Source: JBOFFI01 sp051657245 | GTDB lineage: Bacteria > Pseudomonadota > Alphaproteobacteria > Holosporales > JBOFFI01 | DNA: 13,315 nucleotides | Assembly: GCA_051657245.1 (NCBI GenBank) | Contig: JBOFKI010000127.1 | Location: 1 to 13,315 of the forward strand | Direction: 5' to 3' | Shown: in pieces, positions 6,458 to 12,942 of the stretch | How positions within the stretch are numbered: position 1 is the stretch's first letter | How the letters are laid out: every line of letters begins with the position of its first letter | Made by a program: the position numbers and the translations under genes | The notes under the pieces: generated by a model | Database searches by the model: none | Seen by the model: the letters and a program-made list of their open reading frames with translations, nothing else | Told to the model about the DNA's origin: nothing

Positions 6458-6542
6458 GTAGATTCTCGTTTGACGGCGTATTTTCCCTTTCGAGCCAAGG
6501 GATTTGTGCGCTTATAGGTTTGTTACCAGGAGCATATTTTTT

Positions 6543-7154
6543 ATGAGCACAACGGCAGTATTAGAAGCAAAATCTCGCATCAAATCCACGAAGGGGGCTG
6601 TTCGTTCTTCAAGAAAAGAAGGGGAAATCCCTGCTGTTTTGTATGGCGGCGGGGAGGATCCCCAATCTCTTACATTGAACTTAAAACAAATTAACCGTGA
6701 GCTGACTCAGCCTGGTTTTTTCAGCCGTTTGTTTGAGCTTCAGCTTGAGGGAGGGAAAGTCAATGCGTTGGCCAGAGATATACAGTTTCACCCTGTAACA
6801 GACGTTCCCTTACATGTAGACTTTTTGCGGGTTTCCGGGACTGCTTATGTGACGGTTGCGGTGCCGATTCGTTTTGTCAACGAAGATAAATCTCCAGGCC
6901 TTAAAGTGGGGGGTGTTTTGAATATCGTCTTGCATGCCTTAGAAATTTCTGTCCAAGCAAGCCTTATTCCTGAAGAATTGGTTGTTGATTTAACGGGGCT
7001 TCAACTTGGTGAAGTGATCCACTTGGATCGTATTAAGTTACCCGAGGGCTCAAAAGCTTTGCATGCTGAGCGTGATGTTACCGTTGCCACCATTGTTGCC
7101 CCTTCTGGTTTGAATGAAAAAGCAGCAACTGGAGCAGATGCTAAGGAGGCTTAG
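6543..7154 (+). CDS. rplY: 50S ribosomal protein L25 (Ctc/TL5 type)
   Basis: Protein of 203 residues that binds 5S rRNA in the large ribosomal subunit. It is the long two-domain Ctc/TL5 form. The N-terminal L25 domain spans roughly 1-95 (LEAKSRIKSTKGAVRSSRKEG, EIPAVLYGGG, then the domain end RDIQFHPVTDVPLHVDFLRV). The C-terminal beta domain (100-190) contains VPIRFVNEDKSPGLKVGGVLN and the typical ending around HAERDVTVATIVAP. The ATG at 6543 fits family N-termini, with AGGAG about ten bases upstream; the frame could extend 13 codons further but without reason. It is followed after 26 bases by pth, a pairing common in bacteria. Confidence 0.96.
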   Translation: MSTTAVLEAKSRIKSTKGAVRSSRKEGEIPAVLYGGGEDPQSLTLNLKQINRELTQPGFFSRLFELQLEGGKVNALARDIQFHPVTDVPLHVDFLRVSGTAYVTVAVPIRFVNEDKSPGLKVGGVLNIVLHALEISVQASLIPEELVVDLTGLQLGEVIHLDRIKLPEGSKALHAERDVTVATIVAPSGLNEKAATGADAKEA

Positions 7155-7180
7155 AGCTTATTTCAGGAGAGAATGCTTGG

Positions 7181-7759
7181 TTGATTGTAGGGCTTGGAAA
7201 CCCAGGCCCATCTTATAGGCTGAACCGCCACAATGTGGGATTTCAGGTTCTTGATGTTATCGCGTCACACTGCCGTTTTCCGGAGTTTCACTTAAAAAAT
7301 CAAGCCTTGTCTTCTAAACAGCTTATAGGGGATCAGCTGGTTTTTTTGTTAAAGCCTCTCACCTTTATGAACCTTTCAGGAAAAGCTGTGGCTTCCTTCG
7401 CAAGGTTCTATCATATTCCGTTGAATCAAATTTGGGTGGTTCACGATGATCTTGATTTGGCGCCTGGTAAAATTCGGGTGAAACTTGGAGGCGGGACCGG
7501 AGGGCATCGGGGTTTGCAAAGCATCGATCAATCCTTGGGGAAAGACTATAGGAGGCTGCGCGTGGGGATTGGACACCCAGGGAATCCTGAGCGTGTTCAT
7601 GATTATGTCCTAAAAGATTTTACCCCCCAAGAGGACGTGTGGCTGAAACCGTTGTTGGACTATCTAACAGAGTTTTTCCCGCTTTTGCTGGAGAATAAAG
7701 CAGACGTTTATGTCTCAAAGGTGATGCAGAAGATGCAGCCTTACCTATCCTCTAAATGA
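7181..7759 (+). CDS. pth: Peptidyl-tRNA hydrolase
   Basis: Enzyme of 192 residues that frees tRNA from peptidyl-tRNA dropped by stalled ribosomes. The N-terminus IVGLGNPG places N7 at the position of E. coli Asn10. H17 in NRHNVGF is the catalytic histidine (His20). N64 in TFMNLSG matches Asn68, and D90 in HDDLDL matches Asp93. The segment GGGTGGHRGLQSI carries R110 where the E. coli enzyme has Asn114. The start appears to be TTG at 7181, since no ATG or GTG lies in frame nearby, the family begins right at this motif, and AGGAGA lies ten bases upstream. A weak start may keep output low. It lies between rplY (26 bases) and rnhB (12 bases), probably in one transcript. Confidence 0.95.
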   Translation: MIVGLGNPGPSYRLNRHNVGFQVLDVIASHCRFPEFHLKNQALSSKQLIGDQLVFLLKPLTFMNLSGKAVASFARFYHIPLNQIWVVHDDLDLAPGKIRVKLGGGTGGHRGLQSIDQSLGKDYRRLRVGIGHPGNPERVHDYVLKDFTPQEDVWLKPLLDYLTEFFPLLLENKADVYVSKVMQKMQPYLSSK

Positions 7760-7771
7760 AGGAGGGGTCTC

Positions 7772-8398
7772 ATGGTGCCTGATTTTTCCCATGAAGCGCG
7801 TATAGGCACAGTTCCCCTTGCGGGGGTGGATGAAGCAGGCTGCGGCGCGTGGGCGGGGCCTGTTGTAGCAGCTGCCGTAATTTTTTTAGATCCAATCCAG
7901 CTTTCGTCTGATCTGAAGCTGTGGGTTAGAGACTCTAAAAAATTGACACCCCTGAGGCGAGAGCAGGTTTATCAACATCTCTGTGCCAGCCCCGAAGCTA
8001 TCCTCTGGAGTGTGGGAGTTTCAAGCGTTGAAGAGATAGAGCAGCTCAATATCCGAAAAGCGACTTTTTTAGCGATGCAGCGAGCTGTGGAGGGGCTTTC
8101 TGTCCGCCCAAAGGCTGTGTTAATAGACGGCAGCGCAAAACCAATTTTTAATTCTTGCGAGGTGCACACGTTGGTAGGAGGGGATTCAAAAAGCCTTTCG
8201 GTAGCAGCAGCTTCCATTGTTGCCAAGGTTACACGAGACCATTTAATGGAAGACCTCCATATCCAATATCCAGAATTTGCCTGGAGCCAGAACAAGGGAT
8301 ATGGAACCAAGACCCATCAAAAAGCCCTAAAAATCCAAGGGGTGACACCTCACCACCGCCGTGGCTATGCACCGATTAGAAATTTGATGAATTTTTGA
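7772..8398 (+). CDS. rnhB: Ribonuclease HII
   Basis: Enzyme of 208 residues that cuts the RNA strand at RNA-DNA junctions, removing misincorporated ribonucleotides and R-loops. The acidic catalytic set is present: D20 and E21 in GVDEAGCG, D119 in LIDG and D156 in AKVTRD. Also visible are RDSKKL (53-58) and NKGYGTKTH (174-182), the latter with the conserved tyrosine. The motif after the first catalytic pair is GCGAWAGP instead of the usual GRGPLAGP, so the substrate-contacting arginine is replaced by cysteine. The start ATG has GGAGGGG about five bases upstream. It follows pth by 12 bases and ends the run; sodB downstream has its own promoter. Confidence 0.95.
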   Translation: MVPDFSHEARIGTVPLAGVDEAGCGAWAGPVVAAAVIFLDPIQLSSDLKLWVRDSKKLTPLRREQVYQHLCASPEAILWSVGVSSVEEIEQLNIRKATFLAMQRAVEGLSVRPKAVLIDGSAKPIFNSCEVHTLVGGDSKSLSVAAASIVAKVTRDHLMEDLHIQYPEFAWSQNKGYGTKTHQKALKIQGVTPHHRRGYAPIRNLMNF

Positions 8399-8405
8399 GG
8401 TTTTC

Positions 8406-8434
8406 TTGACAATTGTTTTCTGAAAACATACTTT
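8406..8434 (+). promoter_or_regulatory. sodB promoter with palindromic operator in its spacer
   Basis: TTGACA (8406-8411), a 17-base spacer and TACTTT (8429-8434) make a near-consensus sigma70 promoter. The predicted start is near 8441, about 29 bases before the sodB ATG. The spacer is filled by the perfect 15-bp palindrome TGTTTTCTGAAAACA (8414-8428), ideally placed to bind a dimeric repressor. Its sequence does not match the classical E. coli Fur or LexA consensus. Confidence 0.75.
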
Positions 8435-8469
8435 CACCCTAGAGAAAATTTTACAGGAGAATGCGTTTC

Positions 8470-9072
8470 ATGCCTTTTCAACTCCCTCAACTCCCCTACA
8501 GCCTTCAAGCGCTTGAGCCTCATATCTCCCAGAAAACGCTGGAGTTTCATCACGGTAAACACCATCAAGCTTATGTGACCAATCTGAATAATTTACTGAA
8601 AGAAACAGATCTAGAGGGAAAGTCTCTGGAGGATGTGATTTTTGCTTCAGCACAGTCACCAGACAAAGCCTCCATTTTTAACAATGCTGCTCAGGTTTTG
8701 AATCACACTTTCTTTTGGAACAGCATGTCTCCCCAAGGTGGCGGCGAGGTGAAAGAAGGCCCGTTGAAAAAGGCTCTTATCAAAGCTTTTGGAAGCGTTG
8801 AACAGTTTTTGGAACAGTTTAAACAAGCAGCAGCCACCCAATTTGGAAGTGGTTGGGCGTGGCTTGCATTGAATACAGCAGGGGACTTAGTTATCAGCAA
8901 AACGAGTAATGCAGATTTGCCCCTAATTTACGGCAACAAACCGCTTCTGACATGCGATGTGTGGGAACACGCCTATTACTTGGATTACCAAAACCGTCGC
9001 CCAGATTATCTGTCTACCTTTGTCACCCATCTGATCAATTGGGATTTTGCAGAACAGCAATTTTTAGGGTAA
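8470..9072 (+). CDS. sodB: Superoxide dismutase, iron type
   Basis: Fe/Mn-family enzyme of 200 residues that dismutates superoxide to oxygen and hydrogen peroxide. The metal ligands are H27 (in EFHHGKHH), H79 (in VLNHTFFW), D163 and H167 (in DVWEHAYYLDY). Q75 in NNAAQVLNH, at the place of the E. coli SodB outer-sphere glutamine, and the overall match to SodB indicate an iron enzyme. No export signal is seen, so it should be cytoplasmic. The start MPFQLPQLPYSL fits the family, and AGGAG lies about ten bases before ATG 8470; an ATG at 8461 is too close to that site. It converges on the oxidase operon. Superoxide is a by-product of respiration and a host defence product. Confidence 0.97.
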   Translation: MPFQLPQLPYSLQALEPHISQKTLEFHHGKHHQAYVTNLNNLLKETDLEGKSLEDVIFASAQSPDKASIFNNAAQVLNHTFFWNSMSPQGGGEVKEGPLKKALIKAFGSVEQFLEQFKQAAATQFGSGWAWLALNTAGDLVISKTSNADLPLIYGNKPLLTCDVWEHAYYLDYQNRRPDYLSTFVTHLINWDFAEQQFLG

Positions 9073-9095
9073 TCTGCGTGAAAAAAGGTATTGTT

Positions 9096-9113
9096 AGAAA
9101 CCGACAGGGTCGG
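9096..9113 (-). terminator. Weak candidate terminator of the oxidase operon
   Basis: In the 101 bases between sodB and ctaB, CCGAC (9101-9105) pairs with GTCGG (9109-9113). Read on the minus strand, the hairpin is followed by TTTCT. The stem is only five pairs and the U tract is broken, so it may be weak. No terminator for sodB on the plus strand was seen in 9073-9173. Confidence 0.3.
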
Positions 9114-9173
9114 CCCAATCGAGCGCAAAGGGGCGAGAGGCAAAGTCCATCCGGCGAAAGCTTCAAGGTGATA

Positions 9174-10121
9174 TCAAAAGAACAGGGAGATGTCAAAGGC
9201 AAGGGCTGCAAACATTAGAAAAAGATAAGCAATGGAGAACATAAAAGATCTGAGGGCATAAGCCGTTGGTTCCTCTGCTTTTAACAGCCTGTGGTTTAAA
9301 AAGATAAAATATCCTCCCAAAAAGCTGGAGATGGTGATATAAACCCAGCTTGCGCTTTCCACAAAAATCCAGCAGGGGAGGAAAGACGTGCCCACCGTCA
9401 ACCAGGTATAGGCATAGATGTGGCGCTTTGTCGCTTGAACCCCTTGAACCACAGGCATCATAGGAATGCCTGCTTTTTTGTAATCCGCTTGTTTCAGGAG
9501 AGCAAGGGCCCAAAAATGTGCCGGGGTCCATAAAAAAATGATCAAAAAAAGCACCCAAGGGGCCAAAGCAAATTCAGGGGAAACGGCCGCCCATCCCACC
9601 ACGGGGGGGAGCGCGCCTGAAGCTCCGCCGATAACGATATTTTGAGGCGTCCGCTGTTTCAAGATCATCGTGTACACGACAACATAAAAAAAGATCGTAA
9701 ACGCCAGCCAAAATGCCGCCACCAAATTTAAAGCAAGCCCTAAGATGCCAACGCTTCCCATGGCCAAAAAGAGTCCAAACCCCAAGGCTTCTGAAGGCTG
9801 AATACGGCCTTGGGGAAGGGGGCGGTATTGGGTGCGAGACATGCGCCCGTCTAAATCCCGTTCATACCACATGTTGAGGGCCCCTGCGGCCCCGGCGCCC
9901 ACGGCAATACACACAATAGCCGTGAGAGCAAGCATGGGATGCAGCTTGCCTGGCGCCAGGATAAACCCAACCCAGCCTGTAAACACCACCAGCGCCATCA
10001 CCCGAGGCTTTAACAGCCCCCAATAATCTTTAGCCGTTGAAAGGTCAGACTGAAACCGCCACAGTTTTTGTTCCGAAGCAAGCAAACCCTCGCACGTGTT
10101 ATTTAACATGGGGAAGTTCAT
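9174..10121 (-). CDS. ctaB: Protoheme IX farnesyltransferase (heme O synthase)
   Basis: Polytopic inner-membrane prenyltransferase of 315 residues of the UbiA superfamily. It attaches farnesyl to heme B to make heme O, the precursor of the heme A used by the neighbouring oxidase. The first Asp-rich signature is NMWYERDLDGRMSRTQYRP (83-101), with N83, D89, D91, R97 and R100. The second conserved region is RTPQNIVIGGASGALPPVVGW (157-177), and the cytoplasmic loop DYKKAGIPMMP follows (213-223). About nine hydrophobic helices are visible. The ATG at 10121 overlaps the end of ctaD by 23 bases, implying translational coupling. A GTG at 10175 would overlap by 77 bases and add a proline-rich leader not expected in the family, so it was not used. 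Confidence 0.95.
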   Translation of the reverse strand: MNFPMLNNTCEGLLASEQKLWRFQSDLSTAKDYWGLLKPRVMALVVFTGWVGFILAPGKLHPMLALTAIVCIAVGAGAAGALNMWYERDLDGRMSRTQYRPLPQGRIQPSEALGFGLFLAMGSVGILGLALNLVAAFWLAFTIFFYVVVYTMILKQRTPQNIVIGGASGALPPVVGWAAVSPEFALAPWVLFLIIFLWTPAHFWALALLKQADYKKAGIPMMPVVQGVQATKRHIYAYTWLTVGTSFLPCWIFVESASWVYITISSFLGGYFIFLNHRLLKAEEPTAYALRSFMFSIAYLFLMFAALAFDISLFF

Positions 10122-11733
10122 CGTAAGCGTGGAAAGGAGGAGGGGAGGGGAGGGTCCACTCAAGGGTGGTAGCACCTTCGCCCCAGGGATTTGGCTCTAC
10201 TTTTTTTCCAAAGCGCAAGGTGTGGTAAACAATATAGGCAAACAAAAGGCTCGCCCCAAAGGTGAGCAACGCCCCTGCCGAAGACACCATATTCCATCCT
10301 GCATAGGCATCAGGATAGTCTGGAATGCGCCGCGGCATGCCTGCCAGCCCTAAAAAATGCATGGGAAAAAAGAGGACGTTAACCCCCACAAAGGTCAGCC
10401 AAAAATGCCATTTTCCAAGACACTCCGGATATTGGCGTCCGGACATCTTGCCAATCCAATAATAAAACCCCGCAAAAATCCCAAAAACGGCTCCCATGGA
10501 AAGCACATAATGAAAGTGCCCTACCACATAATAGGTGTCATGCATGGCGATATCCAACCCGCCATTGGCCAACACAACGCCCGTCAACCCCCCTAAGGTG
10601 AAGAGGTAAATAAACCCAACGGCAAACAGCATGGGGGTTGGAAACCTTAGGGAACCTCCCCACATGGTGGCGATCCAACTAAAAACCTTAATCCCTGTGG
10701 GAACAGCGATAATCATGGTTGCAACGGTGAAATAGGCTTTGGCATTTACATCCAACCCCACGGTGAACATGTGGTGGGCCCATACCACAAATCCAACCAC
10801 TCCAATGGAGACCATGGCATAGGCCATTCCTAAATATCCAAAGATAGGTTTTCTAGAAAACGTAGAGATCACATGGCTGGTAATTCCAAACGCGGGTAAG
10901 ATCATGACATAGACTTCCGGATGGCCAAAAAACCAAAACAGGTGTTGGAAAAGAACAGGGTCTCCTCCTCCTGCAGGATCAAAAAAGGTGGTTCCAAATC
11001 CACGGTCTGTGATCAGCATGGTAATGCCGCCCGCCAGTACGGGGACGGAGAGTAATAATAGAAAAGACGTGATCAACATTCCCCAAACAAACAAAGGCAT
11101 TTTGTGGAGCGTCATCCCTGGCGCGCGCATGTTGAAAATGGTGGTAATGAAGTTGATGGAGCCTAAAATGGAGGAAATCCCCGCCAGGTGGAGGCTAAAC
11201 AGCATAAAATCAACAGCAGCATCCGGGTGCCCGAGGGTGGAGCTTAAAGGCGGGTAAAATGTCCAACCGGTGCCTGCTCCTCCTCCCACAAAAGCAGAAA
11301 GGCACAACAGCATTAGAGAGGGAACCAATAGCCAAAAGCTGATGTTATTCAGCCTCGGGAAGGCCATATCTGGCGCGCCAATCATCAACGGCACAAACCA
11401 ATTGCCGAAGCCTCCAATCAACGCGGGCATTACCATGAAAAAAATCATTAAAAGGCCATGGGCCGTGATGATCACGTTATAAAGCTGGTGATTACCTCCC
11501 AGCAAAAGCCCCCCCGGGTGGGCCAGCTGAAGGCGCATCACCACCGAAAGCACGGTTCCCAACAGACCGCCAAAAATTGCGAAAAAAAGATATAAGGTTC
11601 CAATATCTTTATGGTTGGTGGAAAAAATCCACCGTCGCCATCCAGTTGGGTTGGGATGGGGATGATCCGTCTGGTGATGAACCTGCTCCTGTTTTTTAGG
11701 ATACGTTTGTTTTGAGCCGTTTAGCTTCGTCAC
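10099..11733 (-). CDS. ctaD: Cytochrome c oxidase subunit I (aa3 type)
   Basis: Catalytic subunit of 544 residues with twelve expected membrane helices. It reduces oxygen to water and pumps protons. Heme a is held by H92 (in TAHGLLMIFF) and H408, heme a3 by H406 (both in GHFHYVL). CuB is held by H271, H320 and H321 (HPEVYV and AHHMFTVG), with Y275 placed to cross-link to H271. Proton-path residues of the A1 class are present: D122 with N111 and N129 (D path), E273 at its end, and K349 in GIKVFSW (K path). This marks it as a mitochondrial-type enzyme. The GTG start overlaps the ctaC stop in GTGA, and GGGGGA lies about nine bases upstream. The first 30 residues are polar and variable. Confidence 0.98.
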   Translation of the reverse strand: MTKLNGSKQTYPKKQEQVHHQTDHPHPNPTGWRRWIFSTNHKDIGTLYLFFAIFGGLLGTVLSVVMRLQLAHPGGLLLGGNHQLYNVIITAHGLLMIFFMVMPALIGGFGNWFVPLMIGAPDMAFPRLNNISFWLLVPSLMLLCLSAFVGGGAGTGWTFYPPLSSTLGHPDAAVDFMLFSLHLAGISSILGSINFITTIFNMRAPGMTLHKMPLFVWGMLITSFLLLLSVPVLAGGITMLITDRGFGTTFFDPAGGGDPVLFQHLFWFFGHPEVYVMILPAFGITSHVISTFSRKPIFGYLGMAYAMVSIGVVGFVVWAHHMFTVGLDVNAKAYFTVATMIIAVPTGIKVFSWIATMWGGSLRFPTPMLFAVGFIYLFTLGGLTGVVLANGGLDIAMHDTYYVVGHFHYVLSMGAVFGIFAGFYYWIGKMSGRQYPECLGKWHFWLTFVGVNVLFFPMHFLGLAGMPRRIPDYPDAYAGWNMVSSAGALLTFGASLLFAYIVYHTLRFGKKVEPNPWGEGATTLEWTLPSPPPFHAYDELPHVK

Positions 11734-12617
11734 CGCAAGCTTCCCCCTATCTTAACCCTATCTCCTAAACACGCTGTTTTTTGCTTCAACTCAAGCCACT
11801 GGGCGAACTGTTCCCGAGGAATCGCCTTTACCACGATGGGCATAAAACCATGGTTGATGCCGCAAATTTCAGAGCATTGCCCATAATAGACGCCCTCTTG
11901 TTTAATTTGAAACCAGGTCTCTGTCAACTTTCCTGGAACCGTATCTTTTTTAATCCCCAAAGCCGGCAACGCCCAACTGTGGATAACATCTGCAGAGGTC
12001 AGCAGAACCCGCACCACCGTTCCCACGGGAACGATCAGCGGATTATCCACATCCAGCAAACGAAGCTGGTCTGGCTGGAGGTCTTTTGTATCCACCATAA
12101 GGCTGTCAAAAGAAACTTGATGGTCGGGATAGTCGTAAGACCAATACCACTGATGCCCTACAACTTTAACCGTCAATTGGGGGTCCACCGCTTTATCCAT
12201 AAAGTAAAGCAATTTCAAAGAAGGGATTGCCAACGCAACCAAGATGACGGTTGGGATTGCTGTCCAAATCACCTCAAGAAGCGTGTGATGGGTTCGGGTG
12301 GAAGGGGTTGGGTTTTTGGAAGCTCGAAATCGTATGAAGACATAGATTAAAAGAGCGGCTACAAACACGGCTATCGCGCCTGTAATCCACAAGAGAATAT
12401 CATGGAGGTGATAAATTCTTTCCATAACAGGGGTGACGGGTTGTTGCATCCCCATCTGCCACGGAACAGGCTTTCCAGCCCACCCAGGGAAAATTCCCAT
12501 AGCACTCAAGATTAAAACGGAGCAAACACCTCGCAAGCCGTGCAACGCTTGGCGTGAAACGGTTTGCAAAAATCGATATCCAGACCCCCAGTTTATCAAG
12601 AAAAGACCTATCTGCAT
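11730..12617 (-). CDS. ctaC: Cytochrome c oxidase subunit II (CuA subunit)
   Basis: Membrane-anchored electron-entry subunit of 295 residues that takes electrons from cytochrome c. A hydrophobic, probably cleaved leader lies at about 30-48 (GVCSVLILSAMGIFPGWAG), followed by two membrane hairpin helices near 72-96 and 114-138. The periplasmic cupredoxin domain has the aromatic patch GHQWYWSYDYP (154-164) and the CuA ligands H213, C248, E250, C252, H256 and M259 (in GQCSEICGINHGFMP). There is no fused cytochrome c domain. The ATG at 12617 was chosen because the promoter at 12642-12670 would start transcription near 12635; the GTG codons at 12659 and 12656 lie inside that promoter. No good Shine-Dalgarno site is present, so the leader is short and initiation may be unusual. 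It is the first gene of ctaC-ctaD-ctaB. Confidence 0.95.
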   Translation of the reverse strand: MQIGLFLINWGSGYRFLQTVSRQALHGLRGVCSVLILSAMGIFPGWAGKPVPWQMGMQQPVTPVMERIYHLHDILLWITGAIAVFVAALLIYVFIRFRASKNPTPSTRTHHTLLEVIWTAIPTVILVALAIPSLKLLYFMDKAVDPQLTVKVVGHQWYWSYDYPDHQVSFDSLMVDTKDLQPDQLRLLDVDNPLIVPVGTVVRVLLTSADVIHSWALPALGIKKDTVPGKLTETWFQIKQEGVYYGQCSEICGINHGFMPIVVKAIPREQFAQWLELKQKTACLGDRVKIGGSLR

Positions 12618-12641
12618 GTTGTTATGTATCAAATTTTCCCT

Positions 12642-12670
12642 AACATACCTTCGCACCACCGTTACGTCAA
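12642..12670 (-). promoter_or_regulatory. Promoter of the ctaC-ctaD-ctaB operon
   Basis: On the minus strand TTGACG (12670-12665) and TATGTT (12647-12642) are exactly 17 bases apart. The predicted start near 12635 leaves about 18 bases before the ATG at 12617. Just upstream, TGGCG and CGCCA around 12680-12696 form a small inverted repeat that could be an operator. Confidence 0.7.
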
Positions 12671-12712
12671 GGGATGCTGTGGCGCTTTTATCGCCAGTAT
12701 TAGGGGGGCCGT

Positions 12713-12869
12713 TAGACCTCTTGTCGAAACTTGCCTTTATGGGCTTTTGGGTGCGTCACCAAAGGGTTATATCCGGTGCTCACATGTACCTTAAGTACGA
12801 CGGAAGGTCTTGCGCGTCTGTTAGTTCCTGCCCCTCAGTCCCTTAAACGTGGTTTCGATAAGAGGTCTA
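12713..12869 (+). repeat. Dispersed terminal-inverted-repeat element, copy 3 (complete, 157 bp)
   Basis: The left end TAGACCTCTTGTCGAAAC matches the complement of the right end GTTTCGATAAGAGGTCTA at 17 of 18 positions. The interior shares GGGTGCGTCAC, CCGGTGCTCA, CATGTACC-TTAAGTAC, GGTCTTGCGC and GTTAGTTCCTGCCCCTCAGT with copy 1. Extra bases after GTCAC (CAAAGGGTTATAT) explain most of the greater length. All three copies lie in the same orientation, and TA occurs at both ends. It separates the oxidase promoter from the unrecognised gene at the right edge. Confidence 0.85.
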
Positions 12870-12942
12870 TTGAAAATGGCTTGCATCGTGCCAGAGCCTA
12901 TTACTTTTGATGAGGGCCGATCATCCCCTCACAAAAAAAGGC

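Noticed and set aside
9130..9162. Stretch resembling the start of RNase P RNA (GAGGCAAAGTCCATCCGG)
   Set aside because: The similarity covers only a dozen or so bases. The roughly 350-base body of RNase P RNA is absent, since ctaB begins right after.
10122..10175. 18-codon N-terminal extension of ctaB from a GTG
   Set aside because: It would deepen the overlap with ctaD to 77 bases and add a leader that the family does not have. No ribosome-binding site supports it.
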